DNA of 64,000 nucleotides from Neptuniibacter caesariensis (GCF_000153345.1 NZ_CH724125.1:1995667-2059666), one strand, 5' to 3'. Shown: positions 49,112-59,262, counted from the stretch's first letter. Numbers and translations: made by a program. The notes: a model not told the origin generated them from the letters alone.

Positions 49112-50368
49112 ATGTTTAGCAAAGATATGACTATCGCTGATTTCGACGCTGATCTGTGGTCTGCTATGCAGGCTGAAGCAGTACGTCAGGAAGAGCACAT
49201 CGAACTGATCGCGTCTGAAAACTACACTAGCCCACGTGTAATGGAAGCTCAGGGTTCAGAACTGACTAACAAGTATGCTGAAGGTTACCCTAGCAAGCGC
49301 TACTACGGCGGTTGTGAGCACGTTGATGTAGTTGAAGATCTGGCGATTGACCGTGCTAAAGAGTTGTTTGGTGCTACATACGCAAACGTTCAGCCTCACT
49401 CAGGTTCACAGGCTAACGCTGCTGTTTACATGGCGCTTTGTCAGCCGGGTGATACTGTTCTGGGTATGAGCCTGGCACACGGTGGTCACCTGACTCATGG
49501 TGCATCAGTATCTTTCTCAGGTCGTATCTATAACGCTGTCCAGTACGGTCTGAACCCAGAAACAGGTGAGATCGATTACGCAGAAGTTGAGCGCCTGGCT
49601 GAAGAGCACAAGCCAAAAATGATCGTTGCCGGTTTCTCTGCATACTCACGTGTTGTTGATTGGCAGCGTTTCCGTGATATCGCAGATAAAGTAGGCGCTT
49701 ACCTGTTTGTTGATATGGCGCACATTGCGGGTCTGGTTGCGGCGGGCGAATACCCATCACCAATTCAGATTGCTGACGTAGTAACGACAACGACACATAA
49801 AACACTGGGCGGTCCTCGCGGTGGTCTGATCCTGTCTGCGCGCGCTGATGAAGATCTGCAGAAGAAGCTAAACTTCGCAGTATTCCCTGAATCTCAGGGG
49901 GGGCCACTGATGCACGTTATCGCTGCTAAAGCGGTTTGCTTTAAAGAAGCGATGGAGCCTGAGTGGAAAGCGTATCAAGGCCAGGTTGTTAAGAATGCTC
50001 AGGCAATGGCTGAAACATTCAAATCACGTGGTATTAAGATCGTTTCTGATGGTACAGATGATCACCTGTTCCTGGTTGATCTGATCGGTAAAGAGTACAC
50101 AGGTAAAGATGCGGATGCGGCGCTGGGTCGTGCAAACATCACTGTGAATAAAAACTCTGTACCAAATGATCCACGCTCTCCGTTTGTGACGTCTGGCCTG
50201 CGTATTGGTACACCAGCGGTAACGCGCCGTGGCTTCAAAGAAGCAGAAGTGACAGAGCTGACTAACTGGATCTGTGACGTTCTTGATAACATCGATAACG
50301 ATGAAGTGATTGCACGTGTTAAAGGTCAGGTAAAAGAGATCTGCGCACGTTACCCTGTTTACAAGTAA
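49112..50368 (+). CDS. glyA: Serine hydroxymethyltransferase
   Basis: A 418-residue PLP enzyme (E. coli 417) that splits serine to glycine and charges tetrahydrofolate with a one-carbon unit. Signature [17 protein letters not shown] near the start, the PLP Lys in [15 protein letters not shown], and [15 protein letters not shown] chose the ATG at 49112 ([14 protein letters not shown]), which aligns with E. coli; the frame is open 42 codons further upstream but that stretch includes the promoter. Ends at a strong terminator. Confidence 0.97.
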   Translation: MFSKDMTIADFDADLWSAMQAEAVRQEEHIELIASENYTSPRVMEAQGSELTNKYAEGYPSKRYYGGCEHVDVVEDLAIDRAKELFGATYANVQPHSGSQANAAVYMALCQPGDTVLGMSLAHGGHLTHGASVSFSGRIYNAVQYGLNPETGEIDYAEVERLAEEHKPKMIVAGFSAYSRVVDWQRFRDIADKVGAYLFVDMAHIAGLVAAGEYPSPIQIADVVTTTTHKTLGGPRGGLILSARADEDLQKKLNFAVFPESQGGPLMHVIAAKAVCFKEAMEPEWKAYQGQVVKNAQAMAETFKSRGIKIVSDGTDDHLFLVDLIGKEYTGKDADAALGRANITVNKNSVPNDPRSPFVTSGLRIGTPAVTRRGFKEAEVTELTNWICDVLDNIDNDEVIARVKGQVKEICARYPVYK

Positions 50369-50415
50369 TCAGGGTTTTCCGCTATCCCTGATAGCCGGAA
50401 AAATGTACAATCCCC

Positions 50416-50440
50416 GGGCGACCCAATAGGGTCGCCCTTT
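50416..50440 (+). terminator. Terminator after glyA
   Basis: GGGCGACCC (50416-50424) pairs with GGGTCGCCC (50429-50437) around AATA, followed by a T run. It separates glyA from the nrdR-rib operon. Confidence 0.9.
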
Positions 50441-50497
50441 TTGTTCTCTGGTATCTGGTTTAAGAGAGCAATAACGCTCTTTAGATAGGAATAGTTG

Positions 50498-50968
50498 ATG
50501 CATTGTCCGTTTTGTAATGCCAATGAAACCAAAGTGGTTGATTCGCGGCTGGTGGCTGAAGGTCAGCAGGTCAGACGTCGTCGGACATGTGTTAACTGTA
50601 ATGAGCGCTTTACTACCTATGAAGCAGCTGAGCTGCTGATGCCTCGTTTGATTAAAGCGGACGGTTCACGTCAGCCTTTTGATGATGACAAACTCCGCGC
50701 AGGCATACATAGAGCACTTGAGAAACGTCCTGTTTCTATTGAAGAATTCGAAGCTTGTATCAGTCGTATTAAACACCGTTTACGTGCGACGGGGGAGCGT
50801 GAATTACCTTCTCGTCAGGTAGGTGAAGAGGTGATGTCAGAGCTGAGCAAACTTGATGAAGTGGCTTATGTTCGTTTTGCTTCGGTTTATCGTAGTTTTC
50901 AGGACATCAACGAATTTAAAGCAGAGATCGAGCGCCTCTCCGAGGAACATCAGCAGGAGGATGCCTGA
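50498..50968 (+). CDS. nrdR: Ribonucleotide reductase regulator NrdR
   Basis: A 156-residue repressor with an N-terminal zinc ribbon (Cys3, Cys6, Cys31, Cys34) that binds NrdR boxes, and an ATP-cone that senses ATP/dATP. It represses ribonucleotide reductase genes when dATP is plentiful. I chose the ATG at 50498, preceded by AGGA; a TTG directly before it is not needed. It heads the rib operon, its TGA directly abutting the ribD GTG. Confidence 0.97.
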   Translation: MHCPFCNANETKVVDSRLVAEGQQVRRRRTCVNCNERFTTYEAAELLMPRLIKADGSRQPFDDDKLRAGIHRALEKRPVSIEEFEACISRIKHRLRATGERELPSRQVGEEVMSELSKLDEVAYVRFASVYRSFQDINEFKAEIERLSEEHQQEDA

Positions 50969-52108
50969 GTGGCAGGCGCCTGGTCAATTGCAGATCATCG
51001 CTACATGGCACGTGCCATAGTATTAGCGAAGCAGGGTTTATATACGACAAACCCTAATCCCCGTGTTGGATGTGTTCTGGTCAAGGATGAGGTAATTGTC
51101 GGAGAAGGTTTTCACTTTCGTGCCGGTGAAGGCCATGCTGAAGTGAATGCAATGGCGCAAGCTGGAGATCTGGCTAAAGGTGCGACAGCCTATGTGACGC
51201 TGGAACCTTGTAGTCATTATGGACGAACACCTCCTTGTGCAGAAGGCTTGATTAAAGCCGGGGTGAACCGTGTTGTCTGTGCCATGGTTGATCCAAACCC
51301 GCAGGTTGCAGGGCGGGGTATCCAGATGCTCGAAAGTGCGGGAATTTCTGCTGAATCTGGGTTGTTAGAAGCTGAAGCCAGGGCGCTCAATCCCGGATTT
51401 ATAAAGCGCATGGAAACAGGGCTCCCATTTGTGAGCCTGAAAATTGCAACGAGTCTTGATGGCCGAACGGCAATGGCATCTGGTGAGTCAAAATGGATTA
51501 CCGGCGCCGCCGCTCGAAGTGATGTGCAGAAGCTTCGAGCAAGGAGCTCTGCGATCTTGACGGGTGTTGAGTCTATTCTAACCGATAACTCGGCACTGAC
51601 GGTCAGGGCTGAACAGCTTGGGTTGGCGCAGGCAGAAGAGATCGTCAAACAGCAGCCTTTGAGGGTGGTTCTCGATTCTAATCTCAGAACGCCGATTGAT
51701 GCGAGTATCCTGAGCCAGCCTGGACGAACGTTGATTGCGACGATATCCAAAGATGCTGTTGTCATTGAAAAATTACAGGCAGCCGGCGCTGAGGTTATCC
51801 AGATGCCTGCTAATCAGGGGCGCGTAGATTTAGTGGCGCTGTTAAAGCACCTGGCAGGTGAAGAGCAGTGTAACGAACTACTCGTGGAAACCGGGGCGAC
51901 CCTGGCCGGTGCATTTATAGACGCAAAGCTTGTTGATCAATTGCATCTGTATATGGCGATGACATTAATGGGTAGCAGTGCGCGTCCAGCATTTCAGCTA
52001 CCTTTAGCTAAAATGTCAGAGCAGGTTAGATTAAAAAGAATGGATATGCGCATGCTGGGGGACGATATGAAACTGATACTTAAGCCCCTGTATGGAGAAA
52101 ACAGTTAG
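50969..52108 (+). CDS. ribD: Bifunctional riboflavin pathway deaminase/reductase
   Basis: A 379-residue two-domain enzyme. The deaminase half carries His56-Ala-Glu58 and Cys81/Cys90 for zinc (EPCSHYGRTPPC); the reductase half begins near SLKIATSLDGRTAMASGESK. It converts the first pyrimidine intermediate to the ribitylamino-uracil phosphate. GTG start directly after nrdR, with CAGGAGGA upstream. ribE follows without a gap. Confidence 0.96.
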   Translation: MAGAWSIADHRYMARAIVLAKQGLYTTNPNPRVGCVLVKDEVIVGEGFHFRAGEGHAEVNAMAQAGDLAKGATAYVTLEPCSHYGRTPPCAEGLIKAGVNRVVCAMVDPNPQVAGRGIQMLESAGISAESGLLEAEARALNPGFIKRMETGLPFVSLKIATSLDGRTAMASGESKWITGAAARSDVQKLRARSSAILTGVESILTDNSALTVRAEQLGLAQAEEIVKQQPLRVVLDSNLRTPIDASILSQPGRTLIATISKDAVVIEKLQAAGAEVIQMPANQGRVDLVALLKHLAGEEQCNELLVETGATLAGAFIDAKLVDQLHLYMAMTLMGSSARPAFQLPLAKMSEQVRLKRMDMRMLGDDMKLILKPLYGENS

Positions 52109-52777
52109 ATGTTTACCGGAATCATTGAAGCCGTAGGTACGATTGCAGGTATTGAAGAACAATCGGGTGATATGCGTTTGTATGTCCGTACCGGTGAGTT
52201 AGATCTGGCCGATGTAAAGCTGGGTGACAGTATCGCAACTAACGGTGTTTGCCTGACGGCGGTCGAGCTTCCCGGTGATGGCTTTGTTGCTGATGTGTCC
52301 AGGGAGACGCTGGCGCATACCCGATTCCATACCTTGAGTGTGGGAGAAAGGGTTAACCTGGAAAAAGCGTTAATGCCGACCAGTCGACTGGGAGGGCATA
52401 TCGTTACAGGCCACGTTGATGGTCTGGGAGAGATTGTTGAGCGTAAAGAAGATGCTCGCTCTATCCGCTTTAGTGTAAAGGCGCCTGCAAATATACAGCG
52501 TTATCTGGCGGCAAAAGGCTCGGTGACGGTTGATGGTATTAGCCTGACGGTAAATGCCATTGACGGGGAATGCTTTGAATTGAATATTGTGCCACACACA
52601 GCACAAGAGACGATTATGACTGAATATGTCCCTGGGCGCCTTGTCCATTTAGAAGTGGATATTATTGCGCGTTACCTGGAACGACTAATCGGCCATGGTC
52701 AGGCTGAAGAACATAATCAAGAGAACACTCAGGGGTTGTCTATGGCTACCCTGATAGCAAACGGTTTTAACCGTTAA
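52109..52777 (+). CDS. ribE: Riboflavin synthase, alpha subunit
   Basis: A 222-residue synthase made of two lumazine-binding barrel repeats (first opening MFTGIIEAVG, second near GHIVTGHVDGLGEI). It joins two lumazines to give riboflavin and pyrimidinedione. The ATG follows directly on the ribD stop. Called ribC in E. coli; the symbol ribE is the more common one here. Confidence 0.95.
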   Translation: MFTGIIEAVGTIAGIEEQSGDMRLYVRTGELDLADVKLGDSIATNGVCLTAVELPGDGFVADVSRETLAHTRFHTLSVGERVNLEKALMPTSRLGGHIVTGHVDGLGEIVERKEDARSIRFSVKAPANIQRYLAAKGSVTVDGISLTVNAIDGECFELNIVPHTAQETIMTEYVPGRLVHLEVDIIARYLERLIGHGQAEEHNQENTQGLSMATLIANGFNR

Positions 52778-52792
52778 CGACGGTATATATAG

Positions 52793-53911
52793 ATGAAATT
52801 GAATACACCAGAAGAACTGCTTGAAGATATTCGTCAGGGCAAAATGGTTATCCTGATGGACGATGAAGATCGCGAGAATGAAGGCGATCTGGTGATTGCT
52901 GCAGAGATGGTACGTGCTGACGATATCAACTTTATGGCGACTCATGCGCGTGGTTTGATCTGTCTTACTTTGACACGTGATCGTTGTGAGCAGTTAAATC
53001 TGCCACTGATGGTACAGAGCAATGGCGCGCAGTTCTCAACTAACTTTACGATGTCTATCGAAGCGGCTGAAGGGGTGACCACGGGTATCTCTGCAGCGGA
53101 TCGTGCTCATACGGTACGTGTGGCGGTTAAAGAAAATGCTAAGCCTGAAGATATTGTTCAGCCGGGTCATATTTTCCCGCTGATGGCGCAGCCAGGTGGA
53201 GTTTTGAGCCGTGCCGGTCATACCGAAGCGGGTTGCGACCTTGCGCGCATGGCAGGTTTTACGCCGGCATCTGTGATCGTTGAGATCATGAACGAAGACG
53301 GCACGATGGCGCGTCGCCCTGATCTGGAAGAGTTTGCCGAGAAGCATGGTCTGAAGATTGGCACCATTGCTGATCTTATCCACTATCGCACAGCGAATGA
53401 GCATACGGTAGAACGCTCTGAAGAGGGTGTTATGGCTACCGAATACGGTGACTTTAACTATGTGACCTACCGCGATGAGATCCAGAACTGTACACATCTG
53501 GCGATGACGCTTGGTGAAGTAAAAGCAGATGAGCCTGTTTATGTACGTGTACACAACCGTGCTGAGGTACTGCGAGACGTTGTGGGTGCAGTAAACCCAA
53601 ATGAAGAGCCTAAGTGGACCATGCGAAAAGCCTTAGCCCGTGTTGCTGCAGAAGGGCAGGGTGTTGTGCTCTTGCTGGATACCAATGAGCGTATTGATAT
53701 GTCTGAATCGGTCGATCTGATGTTGAACGGTCGTCAGCAATCTAAAGTTAATGTGAGTGCTTCCGGCGCCTATCTTACGGTGGGTACAGGGTCCCAGATT
53801 CTGCGTGACCTGGGTGTAGGTAAAATGCGCCTGCTGAGCTCTCCTATGAAATTTAATGCAATCTCTGGTTTTGATCTGGAGATTGAAGAATATATTCCTT
53901 GTGAAGAATAA
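52793..53911 (+). CDS. ribBX: DHBP synthase fused to a catalytically dead GTP cyclohydrolase II-like domain (RibBX)
   Basis: A 372-residue fusion. The N-terminal half (1 to about 200) is a normal 3,4-dihydroxy-2-butanone 4-phosphate synthase, with the acidic loop [10 protein letters not shown] at 23-32 and [14 protein letters not shown] later. The C-terminal half (about 215-370) has the GTP cyclohydrolase II outline but lacks the zinc-binding cysteines and RCDCG motif; the matching stretch reads [17 protein letters not shown]. It resembles the RibBX variant described in Proteobacteria. It should make the four-carbon precursor only; a separate RibA must supply the GTP-derived branch. 15 bases after ribE. 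Confidence 0.9.
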   Translation: MKLNTPEELLEDIRQGKMVILMDDEDRENEGDLVIAAEMVRADDINFMATHARGLICLTLTRDRCEQLNLPLMVQSNGAQFSTNFTMSIEAAEGVTTGISAADRAHTVRVAVKENAKPEDIVQPGHIFPLMAQPGGVLSRAGHTEAGCDLARMAGFTPASVIVEIMNEDGTMARRPDLEEFAEKHGLKIGTIADLIHYRTANEHTVERSEEGVMATEYGDFNYVTYRDEIQNCTHLAMTLGEVKADEPVYVRVHNRAEVLRDVVGAVNPNEEPKWTMRKALARVAAEGQGVVLLLDTNERIDMSESVDLMLNGRQQSKVNVSASGAYLTVGTGSQILRDLGVGKMRLLSSPMKFNAISGFDLEIEEYIPCEE

Positions 53912-53930
53912 CTGGACCGGTATTTAAATC

Positions 53931-54404
53931 ATGTCTGTGAAAACCATCGAAGGTGATTTTGTAAACGTAGACGGTAACTACGCGATCGTTGTTGGCCGTT
54001 TTAACGCATTTGTTGTTGAAAGCCTGCTGGAAGGTACTATCGATACCCTGAAACGTCACGGTGTTAGCGAGGAAAAGATCCGCGTTATCCGTGTGCCGGG
54101 TGCATTTGAAATTCCATTGGCAGTTAAACGTATTGCTGCGCAGAAGAAAGATGATGCGATTATCGCACTGGGTGCAGTCATTCGTGGTGGTACGCCGCAC
54201 TTTGAGTATGTGTCTGGTGAAAGCTCTAAAGGTGTAGCTCAGGTTTCTCTGGACTACGACCTGCCAGTCGCAAACGGTATCCTGACAGTTAACAGCATCG
54301 AACAGGCTGTTGAGCGCTCTGGTACTAAAATGGGTAACAAAGGTGCTGAAGCAGCGCTATCTGCATTAGAGATGGTAAGCCTGCTGAAGCAGCTTGAGGT
54401 CTGA
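53931..54404 (+). CDS. ribH: 6,7-dimethyl-8-ribityllumazine synthase
   Basis: A 157-residue lumazine synthase that condenses the RibD and RibB products. Blocks: [28 protein letters not shown], and [16 protein letters not shown] with the catalytic His region. It forms pentamers or 60-mers. Six bases before nusB. Confidence 0.97.
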   Translation: MSVKTIEGDFVNVDGNYAIVVGRFNAFVVESLLEGTIDTLKRHGVSEEKIRVIRVPGAFEIPLAVKRIAAQKKDDAIIALGAVIRGGTPHFEYVSGESSKGVAQVSLDYDLPVANGILTVNSIEQAVERSGTKMGNKGAEAALSALEMVSLLKQLEV

Positions 54405-54410
54405 TCGCAA

Positions 54411-54890
54411 ATGAGCGAAAACGAAAACAAACCGGCTAAGAAAAAGAAGCCTTCATTGACAACCCAGCGTCGTAATGCACGTAGCTACGCGCTTCAGGCA
54501 CTGTACTCCTGGACTTTGGCTGGGCAGCCCCTGAACGAGCTAGAAGCACAATTCCGTGTCGATAATGACATGCGTGATACAGATATTCGTCTGTTTTCTG
54601 AGCTGCTTCACAGCATTGCAGGCGGCAAAAGCGAACTTGATCAGCTGTATACTGATTTTCTCGATCGTAATGTTGATGAGCTGGATCCGATTGAACTGAA
54701 CGTTCTGCGCATCGGTGCTTATGAGTTGTCTAAGCGTTTCGAAGTACCATACCGTGTAGCTATCAACGAAAGCGTTGAGTTAGCAAAAACCTTTGGTGCG
54801 ACGGACAGTCATAAATACGTTAATGGTGTGCTGGATAAGTTGGCTCAACGTGTGCGTATGGCTGAAATAAAAGAGAAACGTAAAGGTTAA
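54411..54890 (+). CDS. nusB: Transcription antitermination factor NusB
   Basis: A 159-residue all-helical protein (E. coli 139) with a basic N-terminal extension of about 20 residues (KPAKKKKPSLTTQRR). With S10 it binds boxA RNA and supports rRNA transcription. The core RNARSYALQALYSWTL and the C-terminal VAINESVELAKTFGATDSH are typical. Between ribH and thiL in one operon, the order common in gammaproteobacteria. Confidence 0.95.
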   Translation: MSENENKPAKKKKPSLTTQRRNARSYALQALYSWTLAGQPLNELEAQFRVDNDMRDTDIRLFSELLHSIAGGKSELDQLYTDFLDRNVDELDPIELNVLRIGAYELSKRFEVPYRVAINESVELAKTFGATDSHKYVNGVLDKLAQRVRMAEIKEKRKG

Positions 54891-54897
54891 GCCGATT

Positions 54898-55875
54898 GTG
54901 CCTTTGGGTGAGTTTGAGCTGATTCAGCGCTACTTTGCGCAGGTCGCAGAAGCATCTTCGGATGCTTCTGTTGTATTAGGCGTGGGCGATGACTGCGCCA
55001 TTCTTACCCCGCCGGCTTCTCGGCAACTGGTGGTTTCAATCGATACCCTGGTCGAAGGCACGCACTTTTTGCCGGATACGCCAGCGGATCTGTTGGCCAG
55101 CCGTTTGTTAGGTGCCGCGCTAAGTGATCTCGCAGCAATGGGGGCTCAGCCTGCCTGGCTGACACTGGCGTTGTCCCTTCCAACGGCAAATGCTGAATGG
55201 TTAAAGCGCTTTAGCGAACGCCTGGCTGAGCTTTGTCTGGAATTTAAGATTGCTTTAGTGGGTGGAGATACCACCCGTGGACCTCTGACGTTAACCGCTC
55301 AGGTACATGGCTTTGTGCCTGAGGGAGCGGCGCTGGTTCGTTCCGGTGCACAGGTTGATGACCTGATCTGTGTCAGTGGCACATTAGGGGATAGTCGCGC
55401 AGGTCTCGAAGCGCAACTGAAGGGTGTAGAACAGCCGGGCTTTGCTCCCTACCTGTCAGAGCGTTTTTTTGCTCCATCACCACGTATCGCACTGGGATTA
55501 TCTCTACGAGAATTCGCGCATAGCTGTATCGATATATCGGATGGTTTATTGTCTGATCTGGCGCATATTCTTAAAGCTAGTGGTGGCTTAGGAGCACGGC
55601 TGCAGCTTGAAGCACTGCCTTTGTCAGGTGCAATTTTGAAAAGCTACGGGCAGGATCAAGCAAGGCAATGGGCACTAACAGGGGGCGAGGACTTCGAGCT
55701 TTGTTTCACTATCCCTGCCGAAAAACTAGCTAATCTGGCTCATTTGCCTGTTCCTATCGCTGTTATTGGCAAAGTGACACAGGCACCAGATATTTGTCTT
55801 TTTGATCGAGGAATTCCATGTGAAATCAGTGGATCCGGTTATGATCATTTTCTCAAACAGTCACCTGTTGAATAG
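54898..55875 (+). CDS. thiL: Thiamine-monophosphate kinase
   Basis: A 325-residue kinase that phosphorylates thiamine monophosphate to the active diphosphate. VGDDCAIL, STDT-like SIDTLVEGTHF, the metal-binding SDLAAMGA and VGGDTTRG blocks are clear. GTG start, seven bases after nusB. pgpA follows by nine bases. Confidence 0.95.
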   Translation: MPLGEFELIQRYFAQVAEASSDASVVLGVGDDCAILTPPASRQLVVSIDTLVEGTHFLPDTPADLLASRLLGAALSDLAAMGAQPAWLTLALSLPTANAEWLKRFSERLAELCLEFKIALVGGDTTRGPLTLTAQVHGFVPEGAALVRSGAQVDDLICVSGTLGDSRAGLEAQLKGVEQPGFAPYLSERFFAPSPRIALGLSLREFAHSCIDISDGLLSDLAHILKASGGLGARLQLEALPLSGAILKSYGQDQARQWALTGGEDFELCFTIPAEKLANLAHLPVPIAVIGKVTQAPDICLFDRGIPCEISGSGYDHFLKQSPVE

Positions 55876-55884
55876 GGATACCCA

Positions 55885-56361
55885 GTGAATAAAGTTCCAG
55901 CGTCCGTATGGCGAAACCCAATCCACTTTCTGGCATTTGGTTTAGGTAGCGGGGCAGCTCCCTGGGCGCCAGGCACCTTCGGCACCCTCGCCGCTGTTAT
56001 TCCCTACTTTTGGTTTCAGCAGTTAAGTACACCCTGGTATCTATTGATGCTGGTGGTGACAACTCTGATTGGTATCTGGTTATGTGATCGGACTTCCACG
56101 GATATTGGTGTTCATGATCATGGAGGCATCGTCTGGGATGAGTTTGTAGGCTTCTGGCTGACGATGTTTATGGCGCCCGCTGGTTGGGAGTGGATTGCTG
56201 TCGGCTTCATCCTGTTCCGCATTTTTGACATCATTAAGCCCTGGCCCATTAAATGGGCTGATCAGAAAGTTTCAGGGGGCTTAGGTATTATGCTGGATGA
56301 TATTCTGGCGGGTATCTATGCGTTAATCATCCTGCAATTGATCGCATATTTCTGGATCTAG
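55885..56361 (+). CDS. pgpA: Phosphatidylglycerophosphatase A
   Basis: A 158-residue inner-membrane phosphatase that dephosphorylates phosphatidylglycerophosphate to phosphatidylglycerol. GSGAAPWAPGTFGTLAAV near the start and the catalytic region HDHGGIVWDEFVGFW with its acidic residues are the family marks. GTG start. Last gene of the rib-nusB-thiL-pgpA run; its TAG overlaps the dxs stop by four bases on the other strand (56358-56361). Confidence 0.95.
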   Translation: MNKVPASVWRNPIHFLAFGLGSGAAPWAPGTFGTLAAVIPYFWFQQLSTPWYLLMLVVTTLIGIWLCDRTSTDIGVHDHGGIVWDEFVGFWLTMFMAPAGWEWIAVGFILFRIFDIIKPWPIKWADQKVSGGLGIMLDDILAGIYALIILQLIAYFWI

Positions 56362-58130
56362 CGGTTCAAGCTTTCAGCGATAGCCTGCGCTATGCCCTCA
56401 CTATCAAGGCCGCATTCCTTTAGTTGCTCCTGGCGAGAAGCGTGAGAGATCCATCTGTCCGGAATGCCCAGACTGAGTAATGGTGTTTTTATTTTTTCAG
56501 TATGTAGGTATTCACTTACGGCTGAACCTGCTCCACCAATGATGCTGTGATCTTCAAGCGTAACAATCAGCTGGTGCGAAGCTGCGATGAGCGCTATCGC
56601 CTGGGTGTCTAGCGGTTTTACAAAACGCATATCAATCAGCGTATAACCTTCACGCTTGGCAACATGCTCAGCTTCATGGAGTAATGGGCCAAAGTTCAGA
56701 ACCGCTACTCGACTGCCTTCCAGTATGGTCTTGCTTTGCCCCAGTGGCAGCTTGCTCATTTCGCCGTTAGCCAATTCCGAAACGCTTCCACGAGGGTAAC
56801 GAACGGCAGCCAGCCCAGGGTACTTATAACCGGTGTAGAGCATATTGCGTTGCTCTTCAGCCGAAGAAGGGGTCATGATGATCGTATTAGGCAGGCAGCG
56901 AAGCATGGCAATATCAAAACAGCCCGCATGGGTGGCACCGTCTTCACCAACAAGGCCGGCACGGTCGATGGCAAGTAACATATCGAGCTTTTGAATGGCT
57001 ACATCGTGGACAACCTGATCATAGCCGCGCTGCAGGAATGTGGAGTAGATTGCCACCACCGGCTTTAGCTTCTGGCAGGCCATACCAGCACCTAAAGTGA
57101 CAGCATGTTGTTCAGCGATCGCTACATCAAAGTATCGCTGTGGGAATCGACTGGAAAATTCAATCAGATCAGATCCTTCGCGCATCGCTGGCGTGATGGC
57201 AGTTAGGCGGTTGTCAGTTTCGGCCATGTCACAAACCCAGCGTCCAAATACGTTTGAATAGCGTATTTTCTTCTCTTTCGGTTGGCTAATCGGTTCTATC
57301 TTGGTGATGGCGTGATAGCCAACGGGATCATCTTCTGCAGGCTGGAAGCCTTTACCTTTAGTTGTGATCAGATGAAGAAATTGTGGCCCCGGCGTGTTTA
57401 ATACTTTTTCCAGGGTGGGCAGTAACTGATTAAAATCATGGCCATCGACTGGGCCTGTATATTCAAAGTCCAGAGCTTCAAATAATGCAGCGGTCGTTTC
57501 TCCAGCCGAGCGATTCTTCAGATTTTTGGCCAGATAAGTCGCTAAGCCACCTTCATTGTGCGAAATAGACATATCATTGTCATTCAGGATGACAAGAAGG
57601 TTAGTGTCGGTGTGGGCGGCATGGTTGAGTGCTTCAAACGCCATACCGGCCGTCATCGCGCCATCACCAATAACGGCGACTGTTTTGCTCTCGATCCCTT
57701 GTAGCTTATCAGCGATGGCCATACCTAGCGCTGCACTGATTGAGGTGCTCGAATGGCCTACACCAAATGAGTCAAACGGGCTCTCTTCTCGTTTTGGAAA
57801 AGGGGAAGGGCCATCGCCTTGGCGAATTTTAGGCATGGCTTCACGTCGTTCGGTGAGAATCTTATGTGGATAACATTGATGACCAACATCCCAAACCAGA
57901 TTGTCTTTAGGCGTATTTAGAAGATAGTGAAGAGCGATTGTTAGTTCGATAACACCCAGGCCTGCACCAAAGTGTCCACCGCTTTGGCCAACGCTATAGA
58001 GCAGATAGGCACGCAGCTGACTGGCCAGTTCCTCAAGTTGATTGTGCTTTAGCGTACGTAAAGACGCAGGATCATTTACCTGATCCAGCAGCGGTGTAGC
58101 GGGGCGCTGGGTGGGAATCGAATGAAACAT
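56358..58130 (-). CDS. dxs: 1-deoxy-D-xylulose-5-phosphate synthase with a shortened internal linker
   Basis: A 590-residue thiamine-diphosphate enzyme that joins pyruvate and glyceraldehyde 3-phosphate, opening the MEP isoprenoid route. GGHFGAGLGVIELT with His53 (His49 in E. coli) and the ThDP/metal block GDGAMTAGMAFEALN are intact, as is the central PVDGHD and the transketolase domain with AEQHAVTLGAGMA. After YLAKNL (199-204) the protein goes almost straight to ALFEALDFEY; the usual stretch of about 43 residues is only 13, so the protein is about 30 short. The frame is intact and the active-site motifs remain. It follows ispA by eight bases. Confidence 0.95.
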   Translation of the reverse strand: MFHSIPTQRPATPLLDQVNDPASLRTLKHNQLEELASQLRAYLLYSVGQSGGHFGAGLGVIELTIALHYLLNTPKDNLVWDVGHQCYPHKILTERREAMPKIRQGDGPSPFPKREESPFDSFGVGHSSTSISAALGMAIADKLQGIESKTVAVIGDGAMTAGMAFEALNHAAHTDTNLLVILNDNDMSISHNEGGLATYLAKNLKNRSAGETTAALFEALDFEYTGPVDGHDFNQLLPTLEKVLNTPGPQFLHLITTKGKGFQPAEDDPVGYHAITKIEPISQPKEKKIRYSNVFGRWVCDMAETDNRLTAITPAMREGSDLIEFSSRFPQRYFDVAIAEQHAVTLGAGMACQKLKPVVAIYSTFLQRGYDQVVHDVAIQKLDMLLAIDRAGLVGEDGATHAGCFDIAMLRCLPNTIIMTPSSAEEQRNMLYTGYKYPGLAAVRYPRGSVSELANGEMSKLPLGQSKTILEGSRVAVLNFGPLLHEAEHVAKREGYTLIDMRFVKPLDTQAIALIAASHQLIVTLEDHSIIGGAGSAVSEYLHTEKIKTPLLSLGIPDRWISHASRQEQLKECGLDSEGIAQAIAESLNR

Positions 58131-58138
58131 AAAATAGT

Positions 58139-59020
58139 TTAGTGATCTCTGCGAACAATAAAATCAGCCAAAGCGCGAAGTGGCTCTGCGTTTTCGTTAA
58201 AAATAGTCAGGGCTTCAATCGCTTCATGATGGAGCTTAGTTAGCTTCAGCTTAGCACCTTCAAGGCCCAGTAAAGCAGGATACGTAGGTTTATTCAGTTC
58301 CAGATCAGAACCCTGGGGTTTTCCAATCGTCTCAGAGTCACCTTCAATATCCAGAATGTCATCCTGAACCTGGAAGGCGAGGCCAATTGCGAGCGCGTAT
58401 CGGGTAAGGGCATCTAATTGTTCTTTAGAAACTCTGGGGCCGCAGGCTGCTCCCATATGTACCGCACAGAGTAGAAGGGCCCCGGTTTTATGCTGATGCA
58501 TGGCTTCTAACTGCTCCAGCGTAAGTGGTTTGCCCACATGGCGAAGATCAAAGGATTGGCCGACAACCATCCCCCCGTGGCCCGAAGCCTGGCTCAGTAA
58601 CTGAATCAACTTAATTTTGCTGTCAGCGCTTTGTTGCTGATCATTGGCAAGCAGTTCAAAAGCGAGGCATTGCAGGGCGTCTCCGGCCAGGATTGCCGTT
58701 GCTTCGTCGTAGGCGATATGACAGGTAGGTTTGCCGCGGCGCAGGTCATCATCATCCATGGCGGGTAGATCATCATGAACCAGCGAATAGCTGTGGATAC
58801 ACTCGATTGCAGCGGCGGCATTATCAGCTGCTTCGTCGGTGCCGCCAAGTATCTGATTAACCAGATAAACCAGCGCAGGACGGACCCGCTTGCCGCCATT
58901 GAATAATGAGTAGCGCATCGATTCCTGAAGAAGTGGGTCGATACTCTCAGAGGGTAAGCAGTTTTCCAGATGGTTATCTACACGTGACTGGTAATGCTTT
59001 AGCTGCTGGCGGATCTCCAA
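58139..59020 (-). CDS. ispA: Farnesyl diphosphate synthase
   Basis: A 293-residue prenyltransferase that builds geranyl and farnesyl diphosphate for quinones and undecaprenyl lipid. First Asp-rich motif DDLPAMDDDD and second motif QVQDDILD; GGKRVRPAL near the start. Two bases after xseB. Middle gene of xseB-ispA-dxs. Confidence 0.97.
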   Translation of the reverse strand: MEIRQQLKHYQSRVDNHLENCLPSESIDPLLQESMRYSLFNGGKRVRPALVYLVNQILGGTDEAADNAAAAIECIHSYSLVHDDLPAMDDDDLRRGKPTCHIAYDEATAILAGDALQCLAFELLANDQQQSADSKIKLIQLLSQASGHGGMVVGQSFDLRHVGKPLTLEQLEAMHQHKTGALLLCAVHMGAACGPRVSKEQLDALTRYALAIGLAFQVQDDILDIEGDSETIGKPQGSDLELNKPTYPALLGLEGAKLKLTKLHHEAIEALTIFNENAEPLRALADFIVRRDH

Positions 59021-59022
59021 GA

Positions 59023-59262
59023 TTATTCCTCTTCCGGCGTGAATGGTTCGGTTTTAAGCTCGCCACCGGATTCTACCAGTATTTGAACTTTCTGCTCAGC
59101 TTCAGCAAGAATGTTCTGGCACTCGCGAGTGAGACCGACACCCTTCTCAAATGCTTGCAGCGACTCTTCAAGAGACAGATCGCCCTGTTCCATCTGATTG
59201 ACCAGAGATTCAAGTTTCTGGAGGGATTGTTCGAAATCGATTGTTTTTTTCTTACGCGGCAT
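59023..59262 (-). CDS. xseB: Exodeoxyribonuclease VII small subunit
   Basis: A 79-residue helical protein that, with XseA, degrades single-stranded [23 protein letters not shown] is the family signature. First gene of the leftward xseB-ispA-dxs operon; divergent from the motor genes, as in Vibrio. Confidence 0.95.
   Translation of the reverse strand: MPRKKKTIDFEQSLQKLESLVNQMEQGDLSLEESLQAFEKGVGLTRECQNILAEAEQKVQILVESGGELKTEPFTPEEE

Noticed and set aside
49413-49907. 164-codon open frame antisense to glyA
   Set aside because: Shadow of the highly biased glyA codons.
50369-50497. FMN riboswitch before nrdR-ribD
   Set aside because: Looked for the conserved RFN core and saw only the glyA terminator and a short leader.
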